From contig QWPV01000009.1 in NCBI GenBank assembly GCA_003671055.1, forward strand, positions 1 to 61,390: a stretch of 61,390 nucleotides of DNA, given 5' to 3'. The DNA is from Planctomycetota bacterium. GTDB taxonomy: Bacteria; Planctomycetota; Phycisphaerae; Phycisphaerales; SM1A02. Positions 18,464 through 27,938 of this stretch are shown piece after piece; position 1 is the first letter of the stretch, and each line of letters starts with the position of its first letter. Below the pieces are notes generated by a model. The model was not told the origin of the DNA, made no database searches, and was given only the letters and a program-made list of their open reading frames with translations. A program made the translations under genes and the position numbers.

Positions 18464-19539
18464 AAGGGAAGATTACGGTTGTCAGCGTGGTGGTGCTGCT
18501 CTTGGCTGCGGTCGCGTGGGTGATGACGATCGGTGGCGTCACTGCGCGCAGTGATTCCACGGGTGCATTCGCGGTTGGACTTGCTGCACACACTGATCAG
18601 ATCACGCGGATCGAACTTGATCGCGAGAGTAAAAAGATCGTGCTTGTTCGCGCAGCCGATGGTCTTTGGCGCGTGGAAACAAGCGGCGGGTACCTCGCGA
18701 GCACTGCGCAAGTTGCGGGACTTGTGAATGGCATCGCGTCCCTTGAGAAGGACGGCAAGATGACATCCAAGGTTGAGAAGTACGAAGAACTTGCACTCGA
18801 CTGGCCACCAGCGCAGGGTTCTCGCGCAGCGCTCGTGCGCGTGTTCGAAACTGTCGACGCCAGCGGCACAGGTGCGCCGTTTGCGGAGTATGTGATCGGA
18901 CATGAGCGCGCGAGTCCGCGGACTCAGTACGTGCGCAAGCTTGAGGATGTGCAGTGTTGGAGATGTCGCGGTTCTGTAAGCGTCGAGATGGAGCCACAGC
19001 GTTGGATGGATGTGACGCTGCTCTCGCTACCTGATGGCGAAATCGACAGCGCATCTATCGATGGACTTTCGTTGACGCGAACAGCGAGAAGCAAAGAGTT
19101 CACAACCGTGATCACTCCAGAGTCTGCAGCGCTATGGACCCCCGAGCGTGTCACCGAAGCGACGAGAACACTTCCCCTATGGCTCTCACGACTCGAGTTT
19201 GATGACGTGCGACCCGCGTCATCTTCGCCGATGACTGGCGAGCCGCGCACATTTACATTTGATTCCCTGCGCGCGCGAATCGTCGTGCAGTGCTCGACTG
19301 AATCCGATGGCGTGTGGGCGCGTTTCGAAGTCACGCCGCACGAAGGCGCACCGCATCCCAATGAAGGTCTCAACGGCGATGTGAATGCGAAGCACAAGTA
19401 CGCTGGTGATCCGCAAGTGCCGGATTGGACTGCGTGGAGTGCAGCGCACATGGGATGGGAATTCAAACTTCCGGCGTGGAAGATTCAAGAGCTCAAGTTC
19501 GAGCCGAGTGTGCGTGAAGAACCACCGCCGCCTCGCTAA
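18460..19539 (+). CDS. DUF4340 domain protein
   Basis: A 359-residue protein with an N-terminal helix (VVSVVVLLLAAVAWVMTI) and a long extracytoplasmic part. The segment ITRIELDRESKKIVLVRAADGLWRVE, repeated in character further on, is typical of DUF4340 proteins, which accompany GldA/F/G genes. The chosen start is ATG at 18460, overlapping the Gldg stop (ATGA). It is the last gene of the plus-strand run and converges on gcvP with nine bases between stops. Function is unknown beyond association with the transporter. Confidence 0.87.
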   Translation: MKGKITVVSVVVLLLAAVAWVMTIGGVTARSDSTGAFAVGLAAHTDQITRIELDRESKKIVLVRAADGLWRVETSGGYLASTAQVAGLVNGIASLEKDGKMTSKVEKYEELALDWPPAQGSRAALVRVFETVDASGTGAPFAEYVIGHERASPRTQYVRKLEDVQCWRCRGSVSVEMEPQRWMDVTLLSLPDGEIDSASIDGLSLTRTARSKEFTTVITPESAALWTPERVTEATRTLPLWLSRLEFDDVRPASSSPMTGEPRTFTFDSLRARIVVQCSTESDGVWARFEVTPHEGAPHPNEGLNGDVNAKHKYAGDPQVPDWTAWSAAHMGWEFKLPAWKIQELKFEPSVREEPPPPR

Positions 19540-19548
19540 GGCGCGGAC

Positions 19549-22476
19549 TCACGAATACGAACTCATGCCTTCGCACGCGCACACGAGATTGCGATCGCCG
19601 TAAGGATTGTCCACGCGTCCAACGGGTGGCCAGAACTTGAAGTCCTTCAGCCAAAGCGCTGGATACGCTGCGTCCTCGCGCGAGTATGCATGCGTCCAAC
19701 TGCTTGCACTCACGGCAGCAGCTGTGTGTGGCGCGTGCTTGAGCGCATTGTCTTCGCGAGAACTCTCGCCTTCTTCGATCGCGCGAATCTCGGAGCGAAT
19801 CGCGATGAGTGCATCGCAGAATCGGTCGAGCTCTGCCTTCGCTTCGCTCTCGGTTGGCTCAATCATGAGCGTGCCCCCCACAGGCCATGACATCGTTGGC
19901 GCGTGGAATCCGTAGTCCATCAATCGCTTGGCAATGTCATCGATCTTGATGCCCGCGCTCTTATCGAAGGGACGGAAGTCGAGAATGAACTCGTGTGCGC
20001 ACAAGCCATGCGCGTTGGAATACAGGACCGAGTAGTGCGGCTTCAATCGCGTCGCCATGTAGTTGGCGTTGAGGATCGCGATCTCCGTGCACTTGCGCAT
20101 ACCTTCGGCGCCGAGCATCGCGATGTACATCCACGGCACCGGAAGAATCGATGCGCTTCCGTAGGGCGCGGACGACACCGGACCAATCGCATGACGACCC
20201 GCAGAGTCAGGACGCATGACAGGGTGACCGGGGAGAAACTCTTTCAGATGCGCCGCAACACCGATGGGTCCCATGCCAGGACCGCCGCCACCGTGCGGAA
20301 TGCAGAAGGTTTTGTGCAAGTTGAGGTGGCATACATCTGCGCCGATGTGTCCTGGACTCGTGAGTCCAACTTGCGCATTCATGTTCGCGCCGTCCATGTA
20401 CACCTGACCGCCGTGACGATGCACGATTGCGCAGGCTTCCTTCACCGTCTCTTCAAACACGCCATGCGTGGATGGATAGGTGATCATGAACGCGCCAAGT
20501 TGCGCGGAGTGCTCTTCAGCACGCTTCGCAAGATCCACGAGATCAATGTTGCCTGCGCTGTCGCATAGAACAGGAATCACGCGCATGCCGGCAACGACTG
20601 CAGACGCTGGATTCGTGCCATGTGCAGACACTGGAATGAGACACACATCGCGATTGAGATCGCCGCGATGTTCGTGATACGCGCGAATGACAAGTAATCC
20701 TGCGTATTCCCCTTGTGATCCTGCGTTGGGTTGCAGGCTCATCGCTGCAAATCCTGTCGCTTCGCAGAGCCAGAGTTCGAGTGTGCGGAAGAGTTCCGCG
20801 TAACCCTGCCACTGCTCACGCGGCGCGAAGGGATGAATCTGTCCAAACTCAGGCCATGTCACAGGGATCATCTCGCTTGTCGCGTTTAACTTCATCGTGC
20901 ACGAACCGAGCGCGATCATCGAGTGGACCAGCGACAGATCTTTCGACACGAGTCGATTGATATAGCGAAGCATTTCGTGTTCGCCGTGATAGCGGTTGAA
21001 CACTTCGTGCTGCATCAAGGAGGTCGTGCGTGTGAAGACCGGTGGGATGCAGCCTTCAGTCGCGGTCACGGTGGAGACAGCGCCCGCGCGAGGACCCGCA
21101 AAGATGCTGAGCAACATCGCAAGTTCGCCTTCGGTCGTCGCTTCATCAAGCGTCAAGCCGATGCTGCCATCACCGTAACTTCGGAGGTTCACTTTGTTTT
21201 GTGTCGCGAGCGCATGCACGTCTGTTGCGGAGATGCCGTTGCCGAGTTTGACGCGCAGCGTGTCGAAGTACGCGCCAGCGCCGCAATCGTGTCCGAGCTT
21301 GGAGAGCCCACTAGCGAGCGTGGCGGTTAAGCGATGCACGCGCGTTGCAATTTGTCGCAAACCTTGCGGTCCGTGGTAGGCGCCGTACATGCCAGCCATC
21401 ACAGCGAGCAGCACTTGCGCGGTGCAAATATTCGACGTTGCTTTGTCGCGACGAATGTGTTGCTCGCGCGTTTGAATCGCCATGCGCAGCGCGCGGTTGC
21501 CATGTGCATCGCGCGAGACACCGATGATTCGGCCTGGCAGTTTGCGAACATACGCTTCACTTGTTGCGATGAATCCAGCGTGTGGGCCGCCAAATCCCAT
21601 CGGCACACCGAAACGCTGCGCGCTTCCCACGGCAATGTCGGCGCCCCAACTCTCAGGCGTCGCAAGGAGCACAAGCGCGAGTGGATCGCATGCGGCAATC
21701 ACTAGTGCGCCGCACGCATGTGATCGAGCCGTGAGTGCGCGGTAGCACTCGATGCGTCCGTCGGAAGTTGGATACTGCACGAGCGCGCCGCAGAAGGCGT
21801 CCGTAGGTTCGAACGTGAGTGGGTTCCCAATCACGATGTCAAGGCCAAGCCACTTCGCGCGCGTCTCCACGACGGCGATCGTTTGTGGATGGCAATCTTC
21901 CGCGACGAAGAACTTCAGACGCGTTTCACCAGTGATGCCGAAGCACATGTTCATCGCTTCAGCAGCTGCCGTGCCTTCATCAAGGAGTGAAGAGCCCGCG
22001 AGCGGAAGACCAGTGAGTTCCGCAATCATCGTTTGGAAATTGAGCAACGCTTCAAGTCGACCTTGCGCGACCTCCGCTTGATACGGCGTGTACGCGGTGT
22101 ACCACGCTGGATTCTCGAGAATATTGCGCAGCAGCACGGCCGGCACAATCGTGTCGGTGTAGCCCATGCCAATGAAGGAACGGAACACTTTGTTCTTCGA
22201 CGCAAGCGTCTTGAGTGCAGCGAGCGTCTCGGCTTCGCCACGCGCTACAAAGTTTCCCGTCTTCGTTGGATCATCGATCTTCATCTCGCGAGGTGATCGA
22301 ATGGATGCGGGGATCGCATGCTTCAGGAACCCATCGAGATCCGCATAGCCGCACGCATGCAACATCTGCGCGATATCTTCTTGCGTATGCGGCACATGCC
22401 GATGGAAGAAGGTGTCGGTGGGCCCGAGGGTGGAGAGCGAGGAGTTGGAGGTCGGTGCGGTCTTCACGGTATTCAT
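19549..22476 (-). CDS. gcvP: Glycine dehydrogenase (decarboxylating), P-protein
   Basis: A 975-residue single-chain P-protein of the glycine cleavage system, which decarboxylates glycine and passes the aminomethyl group to GcvH lipoate. The PLP lysine is K722 in [18 protein letters not shown]. The N-terminal half carries [20 protein letters not shown] and the second half [13 protein letters not shown], both strongly conserved in the family. Full length, so the alpha and beta halves are fused as in Proteobacteria. No gcvT, gcvH or lpd gene lies in this window. The start is ATG at 22476; no glycine riboswitch is visible upstream. Confidence 0.97.
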   Translation of the reverse strand: MNTVKTAPTSNSSLSTLGPTDTFFHRHVPHTQEDIAQMLHACGYADLDGFLKHAIPASIRSPREMKIDDPTKTGNFVARGEAETLAALKTLASKNKVFRSFIGMGYTDTIVPAVLLRNILENPAWYTAYTPYQAEVAQGRLEALLNFQTMIAELTGLPLAGSSLLDEGTAAAEAMNMCFGITGETRLKFFVAEDCHPQTIAVVETRAKWLGLDIVIGNPLTFEPTDAFCGALVQYPTSDGRIECYRALTARSHACGALVIAACDPLALVLLATPESWGADIAVGSAQRFGVPMGFGGPHAGFIATSEAYVRKLPGRIIGVSRDAHGNRALRMAIQTREQHIRRDKATSNICTAQVLLAVMAGMYGAYHGPQGLRQIATRVHRLTATLASGLSKLGHDCGAGAYFDTLRVKLGNGISATDVHALATQNKVNLRSYGDGSIGLTLDEATTEGELAMLLSIFAGPRAGAVSTVTATEGCIPPVFTRTTSLMQHEVFNRYHGEHEMLRYINRLVSKDLSLVHSMIALGSCTMKLNATSEMIPVTWPEFGQIHPFAPREQWQGYAELFRTLELWLCEATGFAAMSLQPNAGSQGEYAGLLVIRAYHEHRGDLNRDVCLIPVSAHGTNPASAVVAGMRVIPVLCDSAGNIDLVDLAKRAEEHSAQLGAFMITYPSTHGVFEETVKEACAIVHRHGGQVYMDGANMNAQVGLTSPGHIGADVCHLNLHKTFCIPHGGGGPGMGPIGVAAHLKEFLPGHPVMRPDSAGRHAIGPVSSAPYGSASILPVPWMYIAMLGAEGMRKCTEIAILNANYMATRLKPHYSVLYSNAHGLCAHEFILDFRPFDKSAGIKIDDIAKRLMDYGFHAPTMSWPVGGTLMIEPTESEAKAELDRFCDALIAIRSEIRAIEEGESSREDNALKHAPHTAAAVSASSWTHAYSREDAAYPALWLKDFKFWPPVGRVDNPYGDRNLVCACEGMSSYS

Positions 22477-22642
22477 GACGAGGTGAGCTCAACAAGTGCA
22501 CTTTTCGCGGAGGCCAAGATTGGGCATGAAGCGTAGCCGATCGACGCGCTCGATCCTTTCAAATCCAACGAGGTTCTGCGAAGTCGTACACTGCGTATCT
22601 GTCGAGGATTTGCGCAACGTCCGGTTTTTCCTGGAGCACATT

Positions 22643-24637
22643 GTGATTGACTTCCGCTGCTGTTCTGCTCTCGCTCTCGCATGCTGTGCACTCGCAGGTG
22701 CCGCTCCTCAAGATGCGGAGCCCGCGAAGCTTGCGAAGCCCGAGATTATCGTCGGACCGGTGAGCGTCTATACGTTCAGCCCGCCCGAATCCTTTGTCAA
22801 AGTCAATGCAGACGATGTATCACTCGCGCAGATTCTCGGCGACCTTGGTCCCGATGCAATCGAGTGGTATCAGCATGTGCAAACACTTTCGAATCCATGG
22901 TTTGAAGGACGCGTGCCAGGCAGCGAAGGCATCGAACACGCTGCGAACTACATTCAATTCTGGATGGAGCAGCGTGGACTCGAGCCAGCATTTGAGAACG
23001 CATCCGATCGAGGCGCAACGGCGTGGCGACAGAAGTTCGAACTCCCTGGAGGTCAACCGAAAGAGCTCGCAGTCGGCTTGAAGTTCGACGGCGCCGATGT
23101 CGCGAAGGGCGAAGTCGCAACACTCAAATGCAGTGCAAGCGGCGACGTCACTGCACCACTTGCTTTTTGCGGCTACGGCATCGCGGACGGAAAGGACGGT
23201 TACTCGAACTTCGCGGAGGGCGAGGATCTTGCAGGTCGCATCGTTATCGTGTTCCGCGCAGAACCACTTCGTGAAGATGGAAAGAGTGCGTGGGGCGAAG
23301 ATGGACGCTTTACTCCTGCGTCGAGTCTTCGCAAGAAACTTGATGCGCTTGCAGAGCGCAATGCCGCAGGCATCATCGTGGTGGAACCGCCGAATTACGC
23401 AGGAAAGAAGTCTGATTTGGCTGCACTGCCCATCGGACAACTCGGCGGCGCACGCGCAATGCCTTGTGTCGTGCTTGACGCTGAGATCGCTGGATCGATG
23501 CTGAGTGCAGCCGATCCTGAGCATCGTTCGCTTGCCGCATTCCGCGCACTCGCAGACTCTGCTGATGCGAAGACGATCCGCTTCCCAGAGACCGCAACAG
23601 CAACGCTCACAACATCGATGGATGACGGCAAACTCCTCACCGAGAACATCGGCGGCATTCTTCGTGGCAAGGGAACGCTCGCAGACGAGTGGATCGTCAT
23701 CGGCGCGCATTACGATCACGTGGGCTACGGTAATTACGGCGCAGATGCAGAGAATCGCGGCGAAGTGCATCCAGGTGCGGATGACAACGCCTCGGGAACT
23801 GCGGGCATGTTGCTGCTCACGAAGCAACTCAGCGAAGCGTACGAAGCGATGGGTGATGACGCGAATCTCCGCAGCATCCTTTTCCTCGCCTTCAGCGCCG
23901 AAGAAGTGGGCCTCAACGGTTCACGCGCGTTCATCAAGAGCCCATCCATTCCTGCAGACAAGTTGGACTTCATGCTCAACCTCGACATGATCGGGCGATT
24001 GCGTTCGAACGAACTTGAAGTCGGCGGCGTGGGAAGCGCAGAAGGATTCATGGAGAAGCTCCGTCCATTCTTCGAAGCGAGTGCGCTGACGATTCGCGCC
24101 GATCCGAGTGGTCGTGGTCCAAGCGATCACGCGAACTTCTACGGCGCGGGCATTCCCGTGCTCTTCTTCTTCACAGGCGTACATGAGTCGTATCACAAGC
24201 CAGGCGACAAGGGCTACACCGTCACACCGCAAGGCGCGAAGAAAGTGCTTGATCTTGCGGGGAAAATTGCGATGTGGCGCGCGATTGAAACGGATCGACT
24301 TGTGTTCGAGAGCGCAACGAATTCGGATGGAACCACGCGCGGACAAGATCGCGGTTACGCAGCGGTGCGCCTCGGCGTGCAGCCTGGCATGACCGAAGAT
24401 GGAACCGTGGGTGTGAAGGTCGAAGGCGTGAGCGAAGGCACAAGTGCTGCGGACGCTGGCATCAAGGAGGGCGACGTGCTGCTCTCTTGGAATGGCGACG
24501 AACTCGCATCAAGCGGTGTGATGATGGAAAAACTCCGTGCAGCGAAAGTTGGCGACAAGGTTGAAATTCGATTGGTTCGCGATGGCCACGAAGAAACTGT
24601 CACTGTCACCCTGAAGGCCGGGAAGCCACGCGCGTGA
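22643..24637 (+). CDS. Exported M28 family zinc peptidase with PA and PDZ domains
   Basis: A 664-residue protein with a signal sequence (CSALALACCALAGA; LALAC could also act as a lipobox). A PA-type insert lies at ~170-320. The M28 metal ligands are visible: His/Asp in GAHYDHVGYG, Asp in HPGADDNASG, Glu pair in SAEEVG, Asp in LNLDMIG, His in SDHANF. A C-terminal PDZ domain follows (about residues 570-660, DAGIKEGDVLLSWNG). The start chosen is GTG at 22643 because GGAG lies six bases upstream and the signal peptide begins there; frame upstream is non-protein-like. The family are aminopeptidases. It overlaps the next gene by one base. Confidence 0.9.
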   Translation: MIDFRCCSALALACCALAGAAPQDAEPAKLAKPEIIVGPVSVYTFSPPESFVKVNADDVSLAQILGDLGPDAIEWYQHVQTLSNPWFEGRVPGSEGIEHAANYIQFWMEQRGLEPAFENASDRGATAWRQKFELPGGQPKELAVGLKFDGADVAKGEVATLKCSASGDVTAPLAFCGYGIADGKDGYSNFAEGEDLAGRIVIVFRAEPLREDGKSAWGEDGRFTPASSLRKKLDALAERNAAGIIVVEPPNYAGKKSDLAALPIGQLGGARAMPCVVLDAEIAGSMLSAADPEHRSLAAFRALADSADAKTIRFPETATATLTTSMDDGKLLTENIGGILRGKGTLADEWIVIGAHYDHVGYGNYGADAENRGEVHPGADDNASGTAGMLLLTKQLSEAYEAMGDDANLRSILFLAFSAEEVGLNGSRAFIKSPSIPADKLDFMLNLDMIGRLRSNELEVGGVGSAEGFMEKLRPFFEASALTIRADPSGRGPSDHANFYGAGIPVLFFFTGVHESYHKPGDKGYTVTPQGAKKVLDLAGKIAMWRAIETDRLVFESATNSDGTTRGQDRGYAAVRLGVQPGMTEDGTVGVKVEGVSEGTSAADAGIKEGDVLLSWNGDELASSGVMMEKLRAAKVGDKVEIRLVRDGHEETVTVTLKAGKPRA

Positions 24638-25413
24638 TGACACCACGCGCATCCATCTCGGCAACGCTTCTCGTGATGACGAGCGCGCTATTAAGTTGCG
24701 CGGATTCGACAGCACCTGTTGTTGCGCCAATTGCTGCGCCAACGCCCGTTGCGGTGATTGACGTGGAAGCGGTGTACGGCGAGTGCGAGCCCGGCGAGGG
24801 CGGGAGCGGCAAGACCTACATGGGTCGTGAGATCGCCGAAGTCATGGGGCACACAGGTCTCGATTGGCTTGAGCGCACGGGGCGTGCGCAAGAAGAGCGC
24901 ACGGATCTTTTGCTCGGACTTCTCCCGCTTCGACCGACTGACGCTGTCGCGGACATCGGTGCAGGAAGCGGCTACTTCACGATGCGTCTGGCGCCACTTG
25001 TTCCCGAGGGTGTTGTGTACGCCACCGACATTCAGCCCGAGATGCTCGCGGTGCTTTCTGAACGCGCGCGCGATGAAGGCATGCACAATGTGATGCCCGT
25101 GCTTGGCGCGATTGATGCGTGCGGACTTGAGCCTGCGTCGATTGATCTCGCGCTCTTTGTCGATGCGTACCACGAGTTTTCGCATCCCGCAGAGATGATG
25201 CGATCACTTCGCGTTGCGATGAAGCCAAACGGCGTGGTGGTGTTGGTGGAGTACCGACTCGAGGATCCGAGCGTGCGCATCAAACTGCGCCACAAGATGA
25301 GCCTTGCACAAGCCACGCTTGAAATGAACGCGGCTGGATTTGATTTGGTGAAGACGCATGATGAACTTCCGCAGCAGCATGTGATGCTGTTTCGTCCGCA
25401 CGCATCCAAGTAG
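24637..25413 (+). CDS. Lipoprotein class I SAM-dependent methyltransferase
   Basis: A 258-residue protein with a lipoprotein signal (SALLSCADS, lipobox LLSC) and then YMGREIAEVMGHTGLDWLER, a recurrent block in planctomycete predicted methyltransferases. The SAM motif I is VADIGAGSGYFTMRLAP, and the post-motif acidic position is in YATDIQPEML. An exported methyltransferase is odd, because SAM is cytoplasmic; the signal may be inherited without the activity being periplasmic, or the domain may bind something else. ATG at 24637 overlaps the peptidase stop (TGATG). Confidence 0.83.
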   Translation: MTPRASISATLLVMTSALLSCADSTAPVVAPIAAPTPVAVIDVEAVYGECEPGEGGSGKTYMGREIAEVMGHTGLDWLERTGRAQEERTDLLLGLLPLRPTDAVADIGAGSGYFTMRLAPLVPEGVVYATDIQPEMLAVLSERARDEGMHNVMPVLGAIDACGLEPASIDLALFVDAYHEFSHPAEMMRSLRVAMKPNGVVVLVEYRLEDPSVRIKLRHKMSLAQATLEMNAAGFDLVKTHDELPQQHVMLFRPHASK

Positions 25414-25416
25414 CCG

Positions 25417-25806
25417 TCAATCCCAGCGGAAGACGCCCTTTTTCCACGCGTAGATGTACGCAACGATCGATGTGAGGATGAAGAACAGAATGCGACCGAG
25501 ATACAGTCGCGCGTCTGCGCTTCCTGGCTCAAGCTGCGAGTACGTCACCGCCCATGGGTAGAGAAAGATGATCTCGACGTCGAAAAGCAAGAAGGTCATC
25601 GCAAGCATGTAGAAGCGAATACTGAAGCGCTTCTTCGTGCTGCCAATGGGATCCATGCCCGACTCGTAGGCAAGTCCTTTGATCGCACCAGGCGCACTCG
25701 GTCCAAGCACTGCGCTCGCAATGATGTTGATCGCCACAAAGCCAATCGCCATCAGAATGACGACTGCAACGGGGAGGTACTGGATGAGTTCGCCGGACTC
25801 GGTCAT
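25417..25806 (-). CDS. nuoA: NADH-quinone oxidoreductase subunit A
   Basis: A 129-residue, three-helix membrane protein of respiratory complex I. The conserved loop GLAYESGMDPIGSTKKRFSI and FLLFDVEIIFLYPWAV match NuoA/NdhC closely. It starts at the 4-base overlap with the amidase stop and ends three bases before the convergent methyltransferase stop. No nuoB or other complex I gene follows, so it is separated from the rest of the complex. It is intact by sequence and probably functional. Confidence 0.96.
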   Translation of the reverse strand: MTESGELIQYLPVAVVILMAIGFVAINIIASAVLGPSAPGAIKGLAYESGMDPIGSTKKRFSIRFYMLAMTFLLFDVEIIFLYPWAVTYSQLEPGSADARLYLGRILFFILTSIVAYIYAWKKGVFRWD

Positions 25807-27566
25807 GGGTGAGGAAGAATAGCAGGGGACGCCAAGTCCTTCATCCAGGGCATTGCGGGGGTTTTTGTCGAAACATCGAGCGCTGCTTCAAGCGCAGCAC
25901 CAATCTTCACGAGCGTTGATTCGTCAAACGGATGCCCGATGAGTGTGATCGATCGCGGTTGATCCGCTGCATCGAATCCCTCCCGCAGACAAAGTGTGGG
26001 ATGACCAGTTGCATTCGTGACGACGAGCAATCCTCCCGCGAAGGGCGGGAGAATGAGTGCATCGCAATCCGCGAGCACCACGCGCATCCACTCCATGAAC
26101 ATGCGGCGGATGCGTTCGGCTTGCACGAGTTCGATGCCAGGAATGAACCACGTCTGTCGGAAGGAGTTCGGCCACGCTTCGTCGGCTTGCCATGCAAGCG
26201 CATCATCCGCATTCGATCGCGTGAGTCCTTCAAACGCGGCCGCTGCTTCACACATCAGGCTCGTCACGAGTACCGATGGATCGCCGGGAGGATTGATCTC
26301 TTTCTCGATGAGCGTCGCGCCGCATCGACTGAGTGCGTCGAGCGAAATTTTGGAAGATGCGTTCGGCCCTTCGAACCAGCGCTTGTCATAGCCAATGCGA
26401 AACAACTTCGCATTCGGCATGCGCGGCGCAACGAATGGCACATCGACGGTGGACGCATCGTGATTGTCGACACCGTTGATCGCTTCGAGCACGATGCCTG
26501 CATCCACAACACTTCTCGTGATTGGACCGACTTTATCCCACGACCAACACAGCGCCATCGCACCATGCCGTGAGACGCGTCCGAACGTTGGACGCAATCC
26601 GGTTGTTCCACATTGATTGCACGGCGAGACGATGGATCCGAGTGTCTCGGTCCCTATCGCAAACGGTACGCATCCACTCGCAACGGTCGAGGCGCTGCCT
26701 GCACTTGAGCCCGAAGATCCTTGCGATGTGCGCCATGGATTTCGACACATGCCACCGAACCAAATATCGCCATACGCAAGCGCGCCGAGCGCAGTCTTCG
26801 CAACAAGCACCGCGCCAGCTGCACGCAATCGAGTCACCACTGCAGCATCTTGAGTAGGAACACGATCACGCCACGGCTCCGCGCCCCATGTTGTTCGAAT
26901 GTGCGCGGTGTCGAACAGATCCTTGAGTCCATACGGAATTCCATGCAGTGGTCCGCGAGATTTTCCCGCCTTCGTTTCTGCATCAAGCGTACTTGCTTCT
27001 TCGAGCGATGCTTCTTCCACAAGTGTGATGACGCAGTGCAGCGTTTCATTCGCAACACGCAGTCGCGCGAGTGATCGTTGCACGAGTTGACGAGAAGTCA
27101 CTGCGCCGGATGCGATCCACGCAGAGAGTTGTTCGATCGTTGCGAAGTCGAGATCCGCGTCGCTCGATGGCGCTGCAACTTGCGCGCGGCGCATGGAATC
27201 TTCAGCGGTGTTGGGAAGCACTCGCTGCACTTCACCAGGCAGCAACACGCGAAAGACTTGCGCAGGACTCAGCGCATTCGGCAACTCGCCAAATGCAGCA
27301 CGCGCATTGAATGTTGCGAGTTGCTGACCGACCGTCTTCACCATCTGCTCGCGCTCTTGCGCAGTGAATGTGATTCCAGCAAGTCGCTCGCACTGTTCGA
27401 TCATCGCTGGCGTGATTGCATCGGCGGCGACATTGGTCGAAGCGGCCTGCGCGGCGACACTATTTTGTGAGAGCGCTGCGCAGGAGGTGAATGCACTGAG
27501 AGCAGCGAGCGATCCCACGAATTCGCGACGCGACGCAATAGAGGTATCGGTGTGCGGTGTGTGCAT
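25803..27566 (-). CDS. Tat-exported amidase (amidase signature family)
   Basis: A 587-residue protein. The Tat motif SRREFVGSLAAL is at residues ~13-24 and a hydrophobic stretch follows. The amidase signature core is present: lysine in VAKTALGALAYGD, the Gly/Ser-rich loop SQGSSGSSAGSAS and the cis-Ser region TETLGSIVSPCNQCG, so the Ser-Ser-Lys triad is complete. These enzymes hydrolyse amides, substrate varied. The start is ATG at 27566; the longer open frame to 27779 runs through the terminator and tRNA-Pro and is not coding. nuoA follows with an ATGA overlap. Confidence 0.9.
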   Translation of the reverse strand: MHTPHTDTSIASRREFVGSLAALSAFTSCAALSQNSVAAQAASTNVAADAITPAMIEQCERLAGITFTAQEREQMVKTVGQQLATFNARAAFGELPNALSPAQVFRVLLPGEVQRVLPNTAEDSMRRAQVAAPSSDADLDFATIEQLSAWIASGAVTSRQLVQRSLARLRVANETLHCVITLVEEASLEEASTLDAETKAGKSRGPLHGIPYGLKDLFDTAHIRTTWGAEPWRDRVPTQDAAVVTRLRAAGAVLVAKTALGALAYGDIWFGGMCRNPWRTSQGSSGSSAGSASTVASGCVPFAIGTETLGSIVSPCNQCGTTGLRPTFGRVSRHGAMALCWSWDKVGPITRSVVDAGIVLEAINGVDNHDASTVDVPFVAPRMPNAKLFRIGYDKRWFEGPNASSKISLDALSRCGATLIEKEINPPGDPSVLVTSLMCEAAAAFEGLTRSNADDALAWQADEAWPNSFRQTWFIPGIELVQAERIRRMFMEWMRVVLADCDALILPPFAGGLLVVTNATGHPTLCLREGFDAADQPRSITLIGHPFDESTLVKIGAALEAALDVSTKTPAMPWMKDLASPAILPHP

Positions 27567-27572
27567 GTGATC

Positions 27573-27578
27573 AGCGTA
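27573..27578 (-). promoter_or_regulatory. Candidate -10 box (TACGCT) of the amidase gene
   Basis: TACGCT lies six bases before the ATG at 27566 with no Shine-Dalgarno, predicting a leaderless transcript. Confidence 0.4.
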
Positions 27579-27641
27579 ATCACAATGCACTCGCTTCGAA
27601 TGAGTGCTCGAAGTGCAGCACCGCGCGGGACTTCCCTCCAA

Positions 27642-27679
27642 AAACAAACACGCCGCATTGAGTTGCGGCGTGTTTGTTT
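27642..27679 (-). terminator. Terminator after tRNA-Pro
   Basis: A perfect 16-base inverted repeat (AAACAAACACGCCGCA at 27642-27657 against its complement at 27664-27679) with a six-base loop. Read on the minus strand it starts nine bases after the tRNA and ends in a short T run. Confidence 0.8.
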
Positions 27680-27687
27680 CGCTGAAG

Positions 27688-27761
27688 TCGGGGCAGCCGG
27701 AGTTGAACCGACGACCTTCTGGACCCAAACCAGACGCTCTACCAAGCTGAGCTATACCCCG
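27688..27761 (-). tRNA. tRNA-Pro (anticodon UGG)
   Basis: A 74-base cloverleaf. The acceptor arm CGGGGTA pairs with TGCCCCG and the discriminator is A. The D arm is GCTCAGCTTGGTAGAGC. The anticodon stem TCTGG/CCAGA encloses TTTGGGT, whose TGG reads proline codons. The T arm has GTTCAACTC. The 3' CCA is not encoded. A strong terminator follows. The antisense reading AQLGRASG is the usual tRNA translation artefact. Confidence 0.96.
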
Positions 27762-27777
27762 AGAGGGTGAACGGCGC

Positions 27778-27783
27778 ATTGTA
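27778..27783 (-). promoter_or_regulatory. Candidate -10 box (TACAAT) of tRNA-Pro
   Basis: TACAAT is 16 bases upstream of the tRNA 5' end on the minus strand. No convincing -35 was found. Confidence 0.35.
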
Positions 27784-27790
27784 GTGGGTA

Positions 27791-27860
27791 GTCGCCCCTA
27801 CATCGAGAACTTCAGGCAACAGATCTGCGTACATTCGAAAGAGTACGAGATGTAGGCGAC
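27791..27860. other. Long-range inverted repeat between tRNA-Pro and the VOC gene
   Basis: GTCGCC-CC-TACATC (27791-27804) pairs with GATGTAGGCGAC (27849-27860): 12 pairs with a two-base bulge. Inside is a second hairpin, CGTAC...GTACG. It ends 78 bases before the VOC start codon. It may be a structured 5' leader, a small RNA or an operator; orientation is not determined. Confidence 0.4.
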
Positions 27861-27938
27861 TTGTCAGGCATGGCGGAGTTACCACACCCCGCCCAATGCC
27901 CAGAACAGCACAGACACGCCAAACTTGGAGGGCACCAA

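Noticed and set aside
22477-22642. Glycine riboswitch before gcvP, or a longer N-terminus for the M28 peptidase
   Set aside because: No glycine aptamer motif is present, and the upstream frame lacks protein character; GGAG-N6-GTG sets the peptidase start.
27567-27779. Extension of the amidase frame to 27779
   Set aside because: It reads through a terminator and tRNA-Pro (the well-known AQLGRASG artefact). The Tat signal at ATG 27566 is the natural start.
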